Assembly: GCA_022072025.1 (NCBI GenBank)
Contig: JAJVIP010000006.1
Location: 1 to 64,000, forward strand
Origin: Elusimicrobiota bacterium
Lineage (GTDB): Bacteria > Elusimicrobiota > Elusimicrobia > F11
Length of the DNA stretch: 64,000 bases
Direction of reading: 5' to 3'
Part shown: one piece after another, positions 57,301-64,000 of the stretch
Position numbering within the stretch: the first letter of the stretch is position 1
Layout of the letters: every line of letters starts with the position of its first letter
Position numbers and translations under genes: made by a program
The notes under the pieces: generated by a model
What the model saw: the letters and a program-made list of their open reading frames with translations, nothing else
Told to the model about the DNA's origin: nothing
The model's database searches: none

Positions 57301-60300
57301 GGAGGCATGTCATTGCGGAAAAAGGTGTTGACCCAATCTTGAATGTATCCCTGGGTACGTTTCGCTTTTATTTTTTTCACCGCCGACTGGATATTTTGAA
57401 CGGCTTGGTTATACCCAGCCAAATTATTTGCGGCTTTGGCCTGTTTGGCTGCCTGAATCGCCCCATTAATTTCCCGGTATTCCGCCGGGCTTAACCAGGT
57501 TTCTTCGGCCCAACCGTTCACGTTGATCTCAAACATTTCCAAGTATTGAGGTTCATTTGGACCTTTCTCAAAGTCCCCTTCAAATAACTTGGGCAAAAGT
57601 TGAACCGCACCAAGCGTGTGGGGCTTTGCATTTCGAATCGCCATGAAAACAATCCACACAACCAAGGTGACGAGCACATAGGTCATGGTGTTGAATCCAA
57701 AAACGAAAAGCGAAGAAACGCCCAAGGTCAGCATGACGTAGTTGAACACGCGCTCCGCCCTCCCCCAAGCGGGACTGGTGCTAAACGACTGGGCTTGCGC
57801 GAAATTATAATTTTGCCCCGCCCCCACACGCACAAAGCCCTTTAAAACATTGGTGATCCCAAAATAGGTCAGCACATACATGTCGGGCAAAACGCTCAAT
57901 GAAAGAACGATCAAAAGCGGTTTTGTCCACCACCCCAACATCAGACTGGCCACCGAAACGGGGATGGGCATGAAAATGATCTGATAGAAAATAAAAACCG
58001 AAACAAATGTCGCGAAAGCCATGGAGAGCGCAATGGAATAACCCCAATGGAAAGAAGCGCGCTTTTCTTTCAAAGTCAAAGACCGGAAGGATAACCAGAG
58101 AAGAAGCAAAGCCAACAATGGGCCAAAATAAACAGCCGCTCCCAAGAGCACCCAACCCAAGGGCACACCCGCCACTATCGCCGCCACCGCGCCCACGGGA
58201 ACCAACACACTTGACAGCAGAATTAAGGGCCCCCACCCACTTCTCCAAAACCGCCTGTCCAAAACATATTTGAGAACAACTCCCAATAATTTCCATTCTC
58301 CGCGCTCCGCTCTAACATCAGGGAAACGGTAAAAATCCATGCGAACATTTTCCACCATGGGTTGCATATGTTGGTTGACGATAGATTGGATGAGGTCTGA
58401 ACTTAAATTGTTTTTGGCATTGTTCGGAGCTTGATAAACGCCCAATCCAATTCGTTTGAGCAAAAGATCAAATTGCCCACGGGCCTCCGTATATTCAGGG
58501 CGCTGCATGAACCGCTGAGGCAAACGGCCGTCAGTTTCTAGCTCAGACTCTCCCATATAAAATCGGAAAGCATCATTGAGATCTTCCCAGGTTAACAAGA
58601 ATTCCCAACGACGGTCTTCATCATCCACATAGGCCTGCGCCACACGACGCATATCACGGTTGCTTTCCAACCGCATATGTTGGTCCTTTAAAACTTGGTA
58701 CCAAAATTGTTCATGTCGGTTGATAAAGGCTTGAATCTGGGCGGGGGTATTATTTGCCATCAACAAACCTTGGATTTCTCTGGTTAGCCATTTGACCACC
58801 GGGTAATTGCTGTCGATATATCCAATGATTCGGGGTATAACCGCATTTTGAATCACATATTCTTCCAACGATACGGTCTTCCACCCCATTTGCTGATTGG
58901 GAACAAAGAAACTGGGCCCTGTCACTTGTCCCATCACCGGCTCAGGCAAATCCATCGCGTCCATTGGAATTTCTTTTGAAATGATCTCGATCAAACCATC
59001 CACATAGTTCGTGTTGTCGAATTGATCTTTCCCTTGAAGCGGAAGGCCCACACGATCAAACACAAGCGCAATTTCACTGCGGAGGCTTGCTCTCACTTGC
59101 GGTTTCATGGCCCCCCTTTCATCCCAATAGGCCGCGCGGAACATATCCCGAAGTATTCTTCTTTCAAACCAGTTTTGAGATACGGAGTGTGGACTTAATT
59201 TCCCGGCCAGTGTGCGAACAAGGCCGTTTATTTGATCTTGGGTCAGCAGATTGAGGCCAATGAAATTATCCATTTGCGCTTGTAATTGAGGAAGCGCCTC
59301 TCGGGGAGTGTCAAGAAGGACTTTAAGGTTTTCAGCTGTGAGCGCATCCGGAGCGCGGGATCTGAACACCACTTTCTTTCGCAAACTTTTCATTGCTGCT
59401 TCAAAATTCACATATTGATGTCGATCCTCGCGAAGCAAGGGAACAATTTCATCGAAACTCTGAATCACTCCCACTTGATTTCGATAAGTCACGATTCTTG
59501 CCACCGCTCTATGGGAAAACACTTGCTCCAACTGTTCAGCGGAAGCCCTGTTGATCTCCACTCTTCTCACCGTCAAAGTTAAAAACCGCCACATAAACAT
59601 TCCAAAAGCGGTGAGAGCGGCGACAATCAAAGCCACAATCTGAGATAAAAACAGGAACCGCTCCATCCGCGCCCAAGCATTAATTTTCACATCAGCAGGA
59701 AGGGAGGCATCGGAGAAAAGCTTATCACGTTCCGCGATGGCGATAATTTTCTCTGCCTCCGCTATTTCTTGAGCTTTGAGGAAAAACCTCAACCCCAAGG
59801 AATTCAAAATATTGTCCTTGAAACTCCACTCGGCTCGATATTCAACCGTGCGTCTTTCCCCTTCCTGTTCTTTCGCCATCACCACGCCATTCTTGTAAAC
59901 AATCCAGCCAGGGGCGGGATACAAGAGTCTAATGAACCATGATCTTGCTGGATCGTTTTCACGGATGACCAAGTATCGATCTTGACCCGCTCGCACTGTG
60001 GCATGCGAAAATGTTCGCCATATCTCTTGACGATCCCCTGTTATTCCCAAGCAATAGGCCGGCAATCCGTTGGCATTGTAAACCAACCGAATTCGATCGG
60101 GTTCACCGGGCATACCCTTCCACTCAATGTATTTCGGCGTTCCAAAGGTGGTCACCGCCACTTCCAAAAGCGCCCCGCCCTCGCGGCGGTCCTTGGCTTC
60201 ATAGGCCATGTAATATCCATTTTGATCTTTTCTGAATTTCAACTGACTGAGCGAACCGATAAAATCTGCATCGCTATAACTGCTGCGGTCCAACTGCCCT

Positions 60301-63300
60301 GGTTTGAAGACAAAGATGTCACTGCCCTCGGAAATCGATTCATGCCATAAACTGGCCAAGTCCAGAAGCATCGAGTAGTTAAGGAAATTGATGTATTTCC
60401 CATCCCGAATATTTTTCACATAGCCATCTGGACCGATCTCACTCTCTTCAAAACCAGAAATAATTTTTGTCAATTCGCCCCGTTCATTTTTGACCTCCAC
60501 ATAACTAAGGGTCAACGCGTCAAATGAAATCGTTTTCACTTGTTGTTGCAGATATTTAAATTTGTCGAAATCGTCCTTGACCCAATCCGGATACACAAGG
60601 GGGGCAAAGCTTATCCCTCTTTGGGTTTTGTAGAGAATTCCGCGAGGGATCATTTCCGTGGAATTGGCTTTTTGGAAAAGAGTTCGTTGGCCGGTTTTGG
60701 GATCCACGTTCAGGGTGAGGGTTTTATCAGCGATGTTGTAGATGTAATTGGGACCCATATCAGGACCCACAAACGCGAAGAAGTGTTTTTCACATTTAAA
60801 ATTATCTCGTCGCTGCTCAAATGTGTTCCCTATTGATCCACCATACAGAATTTCTTTTTTCCTTCCTTCCTCATCTGTTATGAACTTCTGATCGGTTTCA
60901 AGAGGATCGCCAGAATAGGTGCTGTCGCAATGCCGGAAGGTTTCTATACGCATTCCTTTTCCAGGAACCATTTCCAACCCTGTGAGCTCAGAGGTGCTCG
61001 CGGCTTTTGTTTCAGGTTCGCCATTGTTCCCATTGTTTTTGGGTGTGAAGAGATGGGCTTCTGTTCTAAAGGCCACTCCCAAAGCTCTTAGATGAGACGC
61101 ACTAAAACCATTCCACTCTTTGTAAATATAATTTAAACGGGCAAAACCCTGATAACCACGGCTGATTCGCTCGCGGGCCTTTTCCACTTGACCTGATTTG
61201 ATGAAGGCCAACACCTCATTTCTTCGCAACAAGTCCTGAATTTCGATTTGGTCAAGATTTAACACCAACGGCTGTCCATTCTCGTCTTTAAGGACATCCC
61301 CTTTGGTGTTTGTTGCCAAATAGCTCCCTTCATCACGCGCTTCAACCCCATATTTTGAGCGATATTCGATGAACGAAGCGCCCATTCCCGCATCCAAAAC
61401 ATGAACAGCTTGAGTGCCAGGGATGGATGAATCCACTCCATGGTTGACAACCACGGACATACTGAGAACCCGTCCCATTTGTTTATTCGCAAAACTCATC
61501 ACGAGTCCCATGGAATTTACCCACGGCTGACCCTCATCGTAAAAATTCAAATTGAGCTTTTCTTTATCTGGGGTCCAGTCTATTTCAGCCAAAAGTTGAT
61601 GATTGCGGAAATAGGCCGTACGCGTTTTCCTGGGATGTTCCACACCATCATCACCGGAGGGATACAGAGGTTCAATATCGTAAGCGACGGCATTTTCCAA
61701 TTCTTTGGCCAATACGGGATAATCATCTTTTAATTGGGAAATGAGGGATTGACGGAGGGCGGCGTCTTTGTTGATGCGGGTGCGATCTGTTTTTTGACCC
61801 ACGTCCTTATTATTGAGTTCATAGGCATTTTCTCCTTGAGACACCAAATTCTCATCATAGGAAGGAATCAACAAACGCTCCTGCCCTTGGGAGCCTTCAA
61901 TGCGCGCGATGTATTTGTCTCCATGTTCATTGTCAAAGAAATCAATGAAAGTGTGCGCATTCCTCTTATCGGTGATTTTAAAGGCCATCACCTCCGGGCG
62001 ATCCAGAAGATCTTGGACTTCTTTCTTGCTGGAAAAATTAAGGAGAGAAGCTGGATCAACACGAACCGCTGTTCCAATCGGGACATTTTGGCCGGTGTTG
62101 TCTTTCTGAAAATTAATGGTTTTTGTTTTCGGGTCAAACAAATAGGTTTGACGTCCTTCGACTGTGCCCAACATCTTATTGAGGAAGGAACCCTTGTAAT
62201 CGATCAGGTCGATCACTTGCTTATCCGGCGAGAAATAGAGCGGATCTTTTTTAACTTCGGCCAGCGTGACGCCCCGCGAATCCAAGAGAGCCGATTGTTT
62301 CCAGTGGAACCGTTTGTCTTTCGGTTCGAATTGATAGACCTGAAAAGCCGCCCGAGCGTCGGCCAACTCCGGCGGCTCTTGAGCCAGAACATCCGGGACC
62401 AAAGCGTCCACGCTATAAAGCCCCAGTTCCTCGCGGTGTCCGGTTGAAACATCCTTCCCATCTCTGAGAAACCGGTATTCGTCCCACCCCGCCTTCTCCC
62501 GGTTCGGCATGGTCGGATCGACAGTGTATTCTCCCCCCGTCCGTTTGACGGACAAAACCCCTTTGTCCCAATCGATCCGGCCCACCAACGTCAAGCCGTT
62601 ATAAAATTCGATGGTCCGGCGGCGGACATATTCCCCTTTTTTTTCGTTGTATCCCCATTCGAAGCGTTCGCTGGGAACGGTTCCTGAAAACAAACTCCGG
62701 TCTGCGTCATTGGAGAAGAAAGAATCAACAGACAGATGTTTGACCGAATGGCCCAATTTGCGCGCCGTGCCATTTTCATAAACAAAACTCTGTCGTCCAA
62801 TTTCCCCATGGTCGGAGGGACTGTTTTGACGGCCCGAGGCTTGGGCGCTGTTGCGAATATCTTCCGGAATGGCCGCGCCTTCATTTTCGTAATACACCTG
62901 TTCAATGATTTGGGTAACCCGATTTCCATTTTCAATTTTTCCTTGGAAAATTTTCTTGAGTTGAAGCGCCGGGTTTTGCCCCAGGTCGTCTTCATATTTC
63001 TCCGGGGCTTCCCTATATTCTTCGCCCATCCAGGTCTGATCCGCATTGTCCCGACGAATTTGCAACAACTTGATATCTTTATTTTCGATTTGGTGACGCG
63101 TCGTGAACGTGGCCAGTTTATCGCCCAATGTGCCATCGGGATTCAAAGCATAGGCCTCTTTGGGAATGGGCACATATTTTCGGGTCAAGTGAAATATGGA
63201 TCGTTGTTTTTCGAGGTCCATGATGATTCGTTCTTTTCGAGAGAGGTCGTCTTTGCGGGGAACGTCCATGTAAACCACTTGCCCGTCCACTTCCATGCTG

Positions 63301-64000
63301 TCGTTATCGAACGACATGACTTTTCCATGATCATCAGCCTGAAGGTACTTGGTTATAAAACGAGGCCGTCCCTCAGCATCTTTGACGATTTGACCTTTGG
63401 GATCCAATTCAATTTCTCGAGTCCGATAAAGTTTTCCAAAACGGTAGATCTCCACCCGACCGGAAATCCATTCGGCCGCTTCGGGACTGAACACATGCTT
63501 CGAATGCACCTCCACGCGGCCGTCGTCAAAACGTTTTTGCAATAGAACCGCGTCCGGCAGTGCCGGCGTAGGGACAGAATAGCCGGCCAGATAACTTTCT
63601 CCCTCTTTCTCTTTCATCGCCACCCAATCAATCATGGGCGATTGCGGGGACAACGCTTCAGCTCCGTCTGGCCCTTTGGCATTCGAGCTGGCGGTTTCAA
63701 TGGGCTGATCTTTTTGGAGCTTTTTCAAGGTCTGATAGTAAAATTCTTTGGCGGGGAGGGCGGAGTCGCCTCCGATCACATAGAGCTCTTCGCCCTCTTT
63801 GGCGCCATTGGCATTGAGGAGCGATTTTCGAAAACCACCCGCTTCAATTTGGTCTTTATCTCCCAGCGAACGAATGGCTCCGGTCACAGGAACCCCATTC
63901 ACGGTAATTTGGCCGTCCACATGCGCCACTTTGCGTCCTGCCACGTCAAATATTTCGAAGTGAGAAAATTTTCCGGTCGCTCGGTTGATGACAGCCGTCC
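51360..64000 (-). CDS. Giant membrane protein with a GT48 (beta-1,3-glucan synthase)-like region, 5' end outside window (giant D)
   Basis: The frame is open to the window edge: at least 4,212 residues, with the true start beyond 64000. Residues below are counted from the GTG at 63944. About 1-1400 is a beta-rich region with many Y-F/D-G turns, unrecognised. Next come a membrane helix 1430-1452, a ComEA-type helix-hairpin-helix (VEINRASAEQLEQVF, 1458 on), helical stretches, six or more membrane helices about 1895-2110, a GT48-like region about 2240-2620, and membrane helices about 2655-2960. A soluble, partly coiled-coil segment with glutamine and lysine-rich helices covers about 3000-3500, then a CPBP-like module about 3535-3634 (AFHSAYNAAALV), then a soluble C terminus. 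GT48 similarity: IEHWFNMRSQTIY near 2315, MARKK near 2355, GKADIHMEKY near 2453, EDAKTAERVLLAGGRTTH near 2575, YKPGKG near 2597. It is followed 79 nt on by giant C. Confidence 0.85.
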   Translation of the reverse strand, partial: TAVINRATGKFSHFEIFDVAGRKVAHVDGQITVNGVPVTGAIRSLGDKDQIEAGGFRKSLLNANGAKEGEELYVIGGDSALPAKEFYYQTLKKLQKDQPIETASSNAKGPDGAEALSPQSPMIDWVAMKEKEGESYLAGYSVPTPALPDAVLLQKRFDDGRVEVHSKHVFSPEAAEWISGRVEIYRFGKLYRTREIELDPKGQIVKDAEGRPRFITKYLQADDHGKVMSFDNDSMEVDGQVVYMDVPRKDDLSRKERIIMDLEKQRSIFHLTRKYVPIPKEAYALNPDGTLGDKLATFTTRHQIENKDIKLLQIRRDNADQTWMGEEYREAPEKYEDDLGQNPALQLKKIFQGKIENGNRVTQIIEQVYYENEGAAIPEDIRNSAQASGRQNSPSDHGEIGRQSFVYENGTARKLGHSVKHLSVDSFFSNDADRSLFSGTVPSERFEWGYNEKKGEYVRRRTIEFYNGLTLVGRIDWDKGVLSVKRTGGEYTVDPTMPNREKAGWDEYRFLRDGKDVSTGHREELGLYSVDALVPDVLAQEPPELADARAAFQVYQFEPKDKRFHWKQSALLDSRGVTLAEVKKDPLYFSPDKQVIDLIDYKGSFLNKMLGTVEGRQTYLFDPKTKTINFQKDNTGQNVPIGTAVRVDPASLLNFSSKKEVQDLLDRPEVMAFKITDKRNAHTFIDFFDNEHGDKYIARIEGSQGQERLLIPSYDENLVSQGENAYELNNKDVGQKTDRTRINKDAALRQSLISQLKDDYPVLAKELENAVAYDIEPLYPSGDDGVEHPRKTRTAYFRNHQLLAEIDWTPDKEKLNLNFYDEGQPWVNSMGLVMSFANKQMGRVLSMSVVVNHGVDSSIPGTQAVHVLDAGMGASFIEYRSKYGVEARDEGSYLATNTKGDVLKDENGQPLVLNLDQIEIQDLLRRNEVLAFIKSGQVEKARERISRGYQGFARLNYIYKEWNGFSASHLRALGVAFRTEAHLFTPKNNGNNGEPETKAASTSELTGLEMVPGKGMRIETFRHCDSTYSGDPLETDQKFITDEEGRKKEILYGGSIGNTFEQRRDNFKCEKHFFAFVGPDMGPNYIYNIADKTLTLNVDPKTGQRTLFQKANSTEMIPRGILYKTQRGISFAPLVYPDWVKDDFDKFKYLQQQVKTISFDALTLSYVEVKNERGELTKIISGFEESEIGPDGYVKNIRDGKYINFLNYSMLLDLASLWHESISEGSDIFVFKPGQLDRSSYSDADFIGSLSQLKFRKDQNGYYMAYEAKDRREGGALLEVAVTTFGTPKYIEWKGMPGEPDRIRLVYNANGLPAYCLGITGDRQEIWRTFSHATVRAGQDRYLVIRENDPARSWFIRLLYPAPGWIVYKNGVVMAKEQEGERRTVEYRAEWSFKDNILNSLGLRFFLKAQEIAEAEKIIAIAERDKLFSDASLPADVKINAWARMERFLFLSQIVALIVAALTAFGMFMWRFLTLTVRRVEINRASAEQLEQVFSHRAVARIVTYRNQVGVIQSFDEIVPLLREDRHQYVNFEAAMKSLRKKVVFRSRAPDALTAENLKVLLDTPREALPQLQAQMDNFIGLNLLTQDQINGLVRTLAGKLSPHSVSQNWFERRILRDMFRAAYWDERGAMKPQVRASLRSEIALVFDRVGLPLQGKDQFDNTNYVDGLIEIISKEIPMDAMDLPEPVMGQVTGPSFFVPNQQMGWKTVSLEEYVIQNAVIPRIIGYIDSNYPVVKWLTREIQGLLMANNTPAQIQAFINRHEQFWYQVLKDQHMRLESNRDMRRVAQAYVDDEDRRWEFLLTWEDLNDAFRFYMGESELETDGRLPQRFMQRPEYTEARGQFDLLLKRIGLGVYQAPNNAKNNLSSDLIQSIVNQHMQPMVENVRMDFYRFPDVRAERGEWKLLGVVLKYVLDRRFWRSGWGPLILLSSVLVPVGAVAAIVAGVPLGWVLLGAAVYFGPLLALLLLWLSFRSLTLKEKRASFHWGYSIALSMAFATFVSVFIFYQIIFMPIPVSVASLMLGWWTKPLLIVLSLSVLPDMYVLTYFGITNVLKGFVRVGAGQNYNFAQAQSFSTSPAWGRAERVFNYVMLTLGVSSLFVFGFNTMTYVLVTLVVWIVFMAIRNAKPHTLGAVQLLPKLFEGDFEKGPNEPQYLEMFEINVNGWAEETWLSPAEYREINGAIQAAKQAKAANNLAGYNQAVQNIQSAVKKIKAKRTQGYIQDWVNTFFRNDMPPAPTNNEELRSVSYQLAGFGENGYVMYNLFNKLDGAAKQTQLGMLAVSYPEEFQMLLDKMKDQGLINAAQLTELELLKKKPNHILTTFVENNSDHAPAIATIEHWFNMRSQTIYANFMGALNARKTYAYYLKKFNPEKSAEEIEGMARKKVQIVVIHTMVAKSMVDFLRGVFANDPRYQGLSLNEYRDLISKNIIQFPPNGTNGVNLAPFPNSGDYNSYRKYMELMVKHDIGIYYGARTGKADIHMEKYQGWMHVLKDLRGELVIANDFDMRLPIHEAWGVPCIGREFDMDPRLGVAVYTGDIFTKPLSPQAFVMATMEEGWLWGEQPTKREVGALEAYGKFVFRRSMIRYLEGLPDHYVAEDAKTAERVLLAGGRTTHLTYYKPGKGLSNQWAGSLNPLRKWSGDAPESVYGPIFSKLMYSPHLHWTVKLDALMSYGFYLKKPSVVRVTSMVLIIFYFLNLNPWFGLPYLSWVVSLIISQAIGYGALMLYVDRKGWWKGAAQYYFWDLPFKIFPFATAITPQYADAVQKGIEKKTQFLKTGGKGGPLERMTFDQLYYMMQYTIIRGVVLTLMVVFLSNFDPLKFVIWLPQILTVSFGWWIGPFYFNPTFSWKDRQENLAHILLAVKYVFLDLLNNLPSLIKVVTVPFITFVEIIGEGLLPWVGIDFGKRVARRIKRVVPHRNIPSFTRMWGRDQKIYRNALRVQKMSDILGVKGPQNPDLAPLGLYSGWQYPGAFAGAPLGTGYYYHGLGAMMQGPSWQNPSVVHLKLVEEHTKKVEAVLQAQVPNLEAYENAYHNAEREITFGFADVKPFWPLKSNRQMARLLRQVQGDWGHLRRQIQMEWDNLPRERQAQEPKEDYCQRLMVERYVWKKLSRAERAVLVDAYIPITNEERTIATKRAQRDLFQRINAYALAESQLKIDRFFWVDGLTFIENLPETTLDANGNPTNNTNEELWATPEALTLYGVLMDVNNNDFIQAKQYFGERVRSLKMKLSGHASVPALVVSPKEPVGNPGNIGAQANAGLNGHAPKVLQVIYQVAPVLADKYKEKFMALSEGGMSDEQAQALKETVWSELDGKADQLTQAVPSIEEAKNLLVQAVRSVVENQRGVEVKEKSIAKKSMRLKARFATEMREIIQLETQLATLTAEDDATQTQKNQLENRVQGLLGPILEIEADRKLVKAIVGQVRAEDLKRIQELENALLAKSLAGQFHEKRSDWAAWESAVKEYIHAFTELMNIHKARLQGLGDKAPDALIDELIKLRTKTKFSERVTPNFLQQVHFQLLGELKIVFDVFAEVNVDEQVRLINIPHATAPPLFQMDLLWTYLFSRPIIEVLFFILIPLSQILVTLINIPDWAPTVVWVLSALWFSKKHPVSFQNRVVLFLVGLAVGFPFWNLSASMVEAFLRAIAFHSAYNAAALVIKNLSPSLGRLVPYASTNTEFPPKEISKLITGKVVELILPGQYFRIGSRDSSGAFFASVVTREGKDLPGSDVLLLPTTKGEIPQGNISISYLGFGTLDFRLKETDVTNGVALYQLPPREEEFESIEKDRIGREGLGVVFRNPSILQAVEFLSRSKTEGLNWDDVLFNVRNKEGRPDFTAVTSNPKWAASGDFPGSKEKYLKGLVFAVFPQGPAAEQSHEIMVVLPNSGDETIRDFNEESRRKYNRSLEYGIGPKLKITFRHVLLLKFDPQNPSRFDREVEVILKAQPKNRDEALQALQREGLRGENPEQEQQDWEREILKRLESVAGPKPSLPSLVAPVGEGELTVSAQRLNRLFKKAYGPTGSNEEIIQILSEIETAQTLPLGLQSFRENTDLAGHLRQHRDSLIDQSYVALTSKQTVPAFQFFRSQSADLIKVYYAPQSTVRQEIDSEILRLKGQLQIMYTGKVIEITEVTRELWGSLPDLQPVDLLQTTQGPAGTAVFLMADGAPRPDNYHEICAGLKNKLNNQIEIAMLILGKMAIVNLDIDDIQVLRRFQLIASQA

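Noticed and set aside
61734-63545. Two long plus-strand open frames (237 and 269 residues) opposite giant D
   Set aside because: Both are antisense to a continuous coding frame and show no family motifs; long antisense frames are expected opposite such a gene.

Overview
The window looks like a chromosomal segment of an uncultured bacterium of the Omnitrophota (candidate phylum OP3) or a close relative. The main reason is the presence of four giant multidomain genes (one more than 16 kb long) that string together membrane segments, glycosyltransferases, nucleotidyltransferases and degenerate sugar or nucleotide enzymes. Giant proteins are known from Omnitrophota, but no rRNA or ribosomal protein is present here, so the assignment is an inference. 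Almost every gene is on the minus strand, so transcription runs from high to low coordinates.

Positions 64000-34228 hold a probable envelope-polysaccharide cluster. In transcription order it has a giant protein open at the window edge (at least 4,200 residues, with a region resembling eukaryotic beta-1,3-glucan/callose synthase GT48), a 3,234-residue protein (GT5 glycogen-synthase-like plus UDP-glucose-pyrophosphorylase-like), a 1,710-residue protein (PIG-L deacetylase-like plus mannose-1-phosphate guanylyltransferase-like) and a TPR protein. A fourth giant (5,489 residues, 17796-1327) carries Nudix, NadD-like, ROK-like, phosphodiester-glycosidase-like, kinase-like and HAD-like modules, and is followed by a divergent sigma-54-like factor. 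Three of the four share an N-terminal secreted module of about 430 residues with fixed QDIH, G-E, DD-Y-NV-AY and VAGGFH motifs. The start of the fourth lies outside the window. CPBP-like (Abi) membrane modules recur in the 5,489-residue, 3,234-residue and edge-truncated giants.

The middle (34224-18254) is mostly housekeeping: MarC-type membrane protein, a ParE/RelE toxin-antitoxin pair, tRNA-Met with an unusual 90-bp tandem repeat at its 3' end, dihydrouridine synthase, a secreted protein of unknown function, a DUF3307 membrane protein, cardiolipin synthase, tRNA-Arg(ACG), a GT2-methyltransferase fusion, TadA, tmRNA, a Bcp peroxiredoxin, a VTT-domain membrane protein, a PhoB-type response regulator, amtB-glnB with a leader terminator, a KimA-like transporter, RNase PH, RdgB and tRNA-Arg(TCT).

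The best candidates for something undescribed are the family of giant proteins sharing one secreted N-terminal module, and the GT48-like region inside a bacterial giant protein. Together with the GT5, UDPGP and NTP-transferase modules they suggest a membrane-anchored glycan-making machine built from a few very large polypeptides. All functional statements rest on motif recognition by eye, without any database search.
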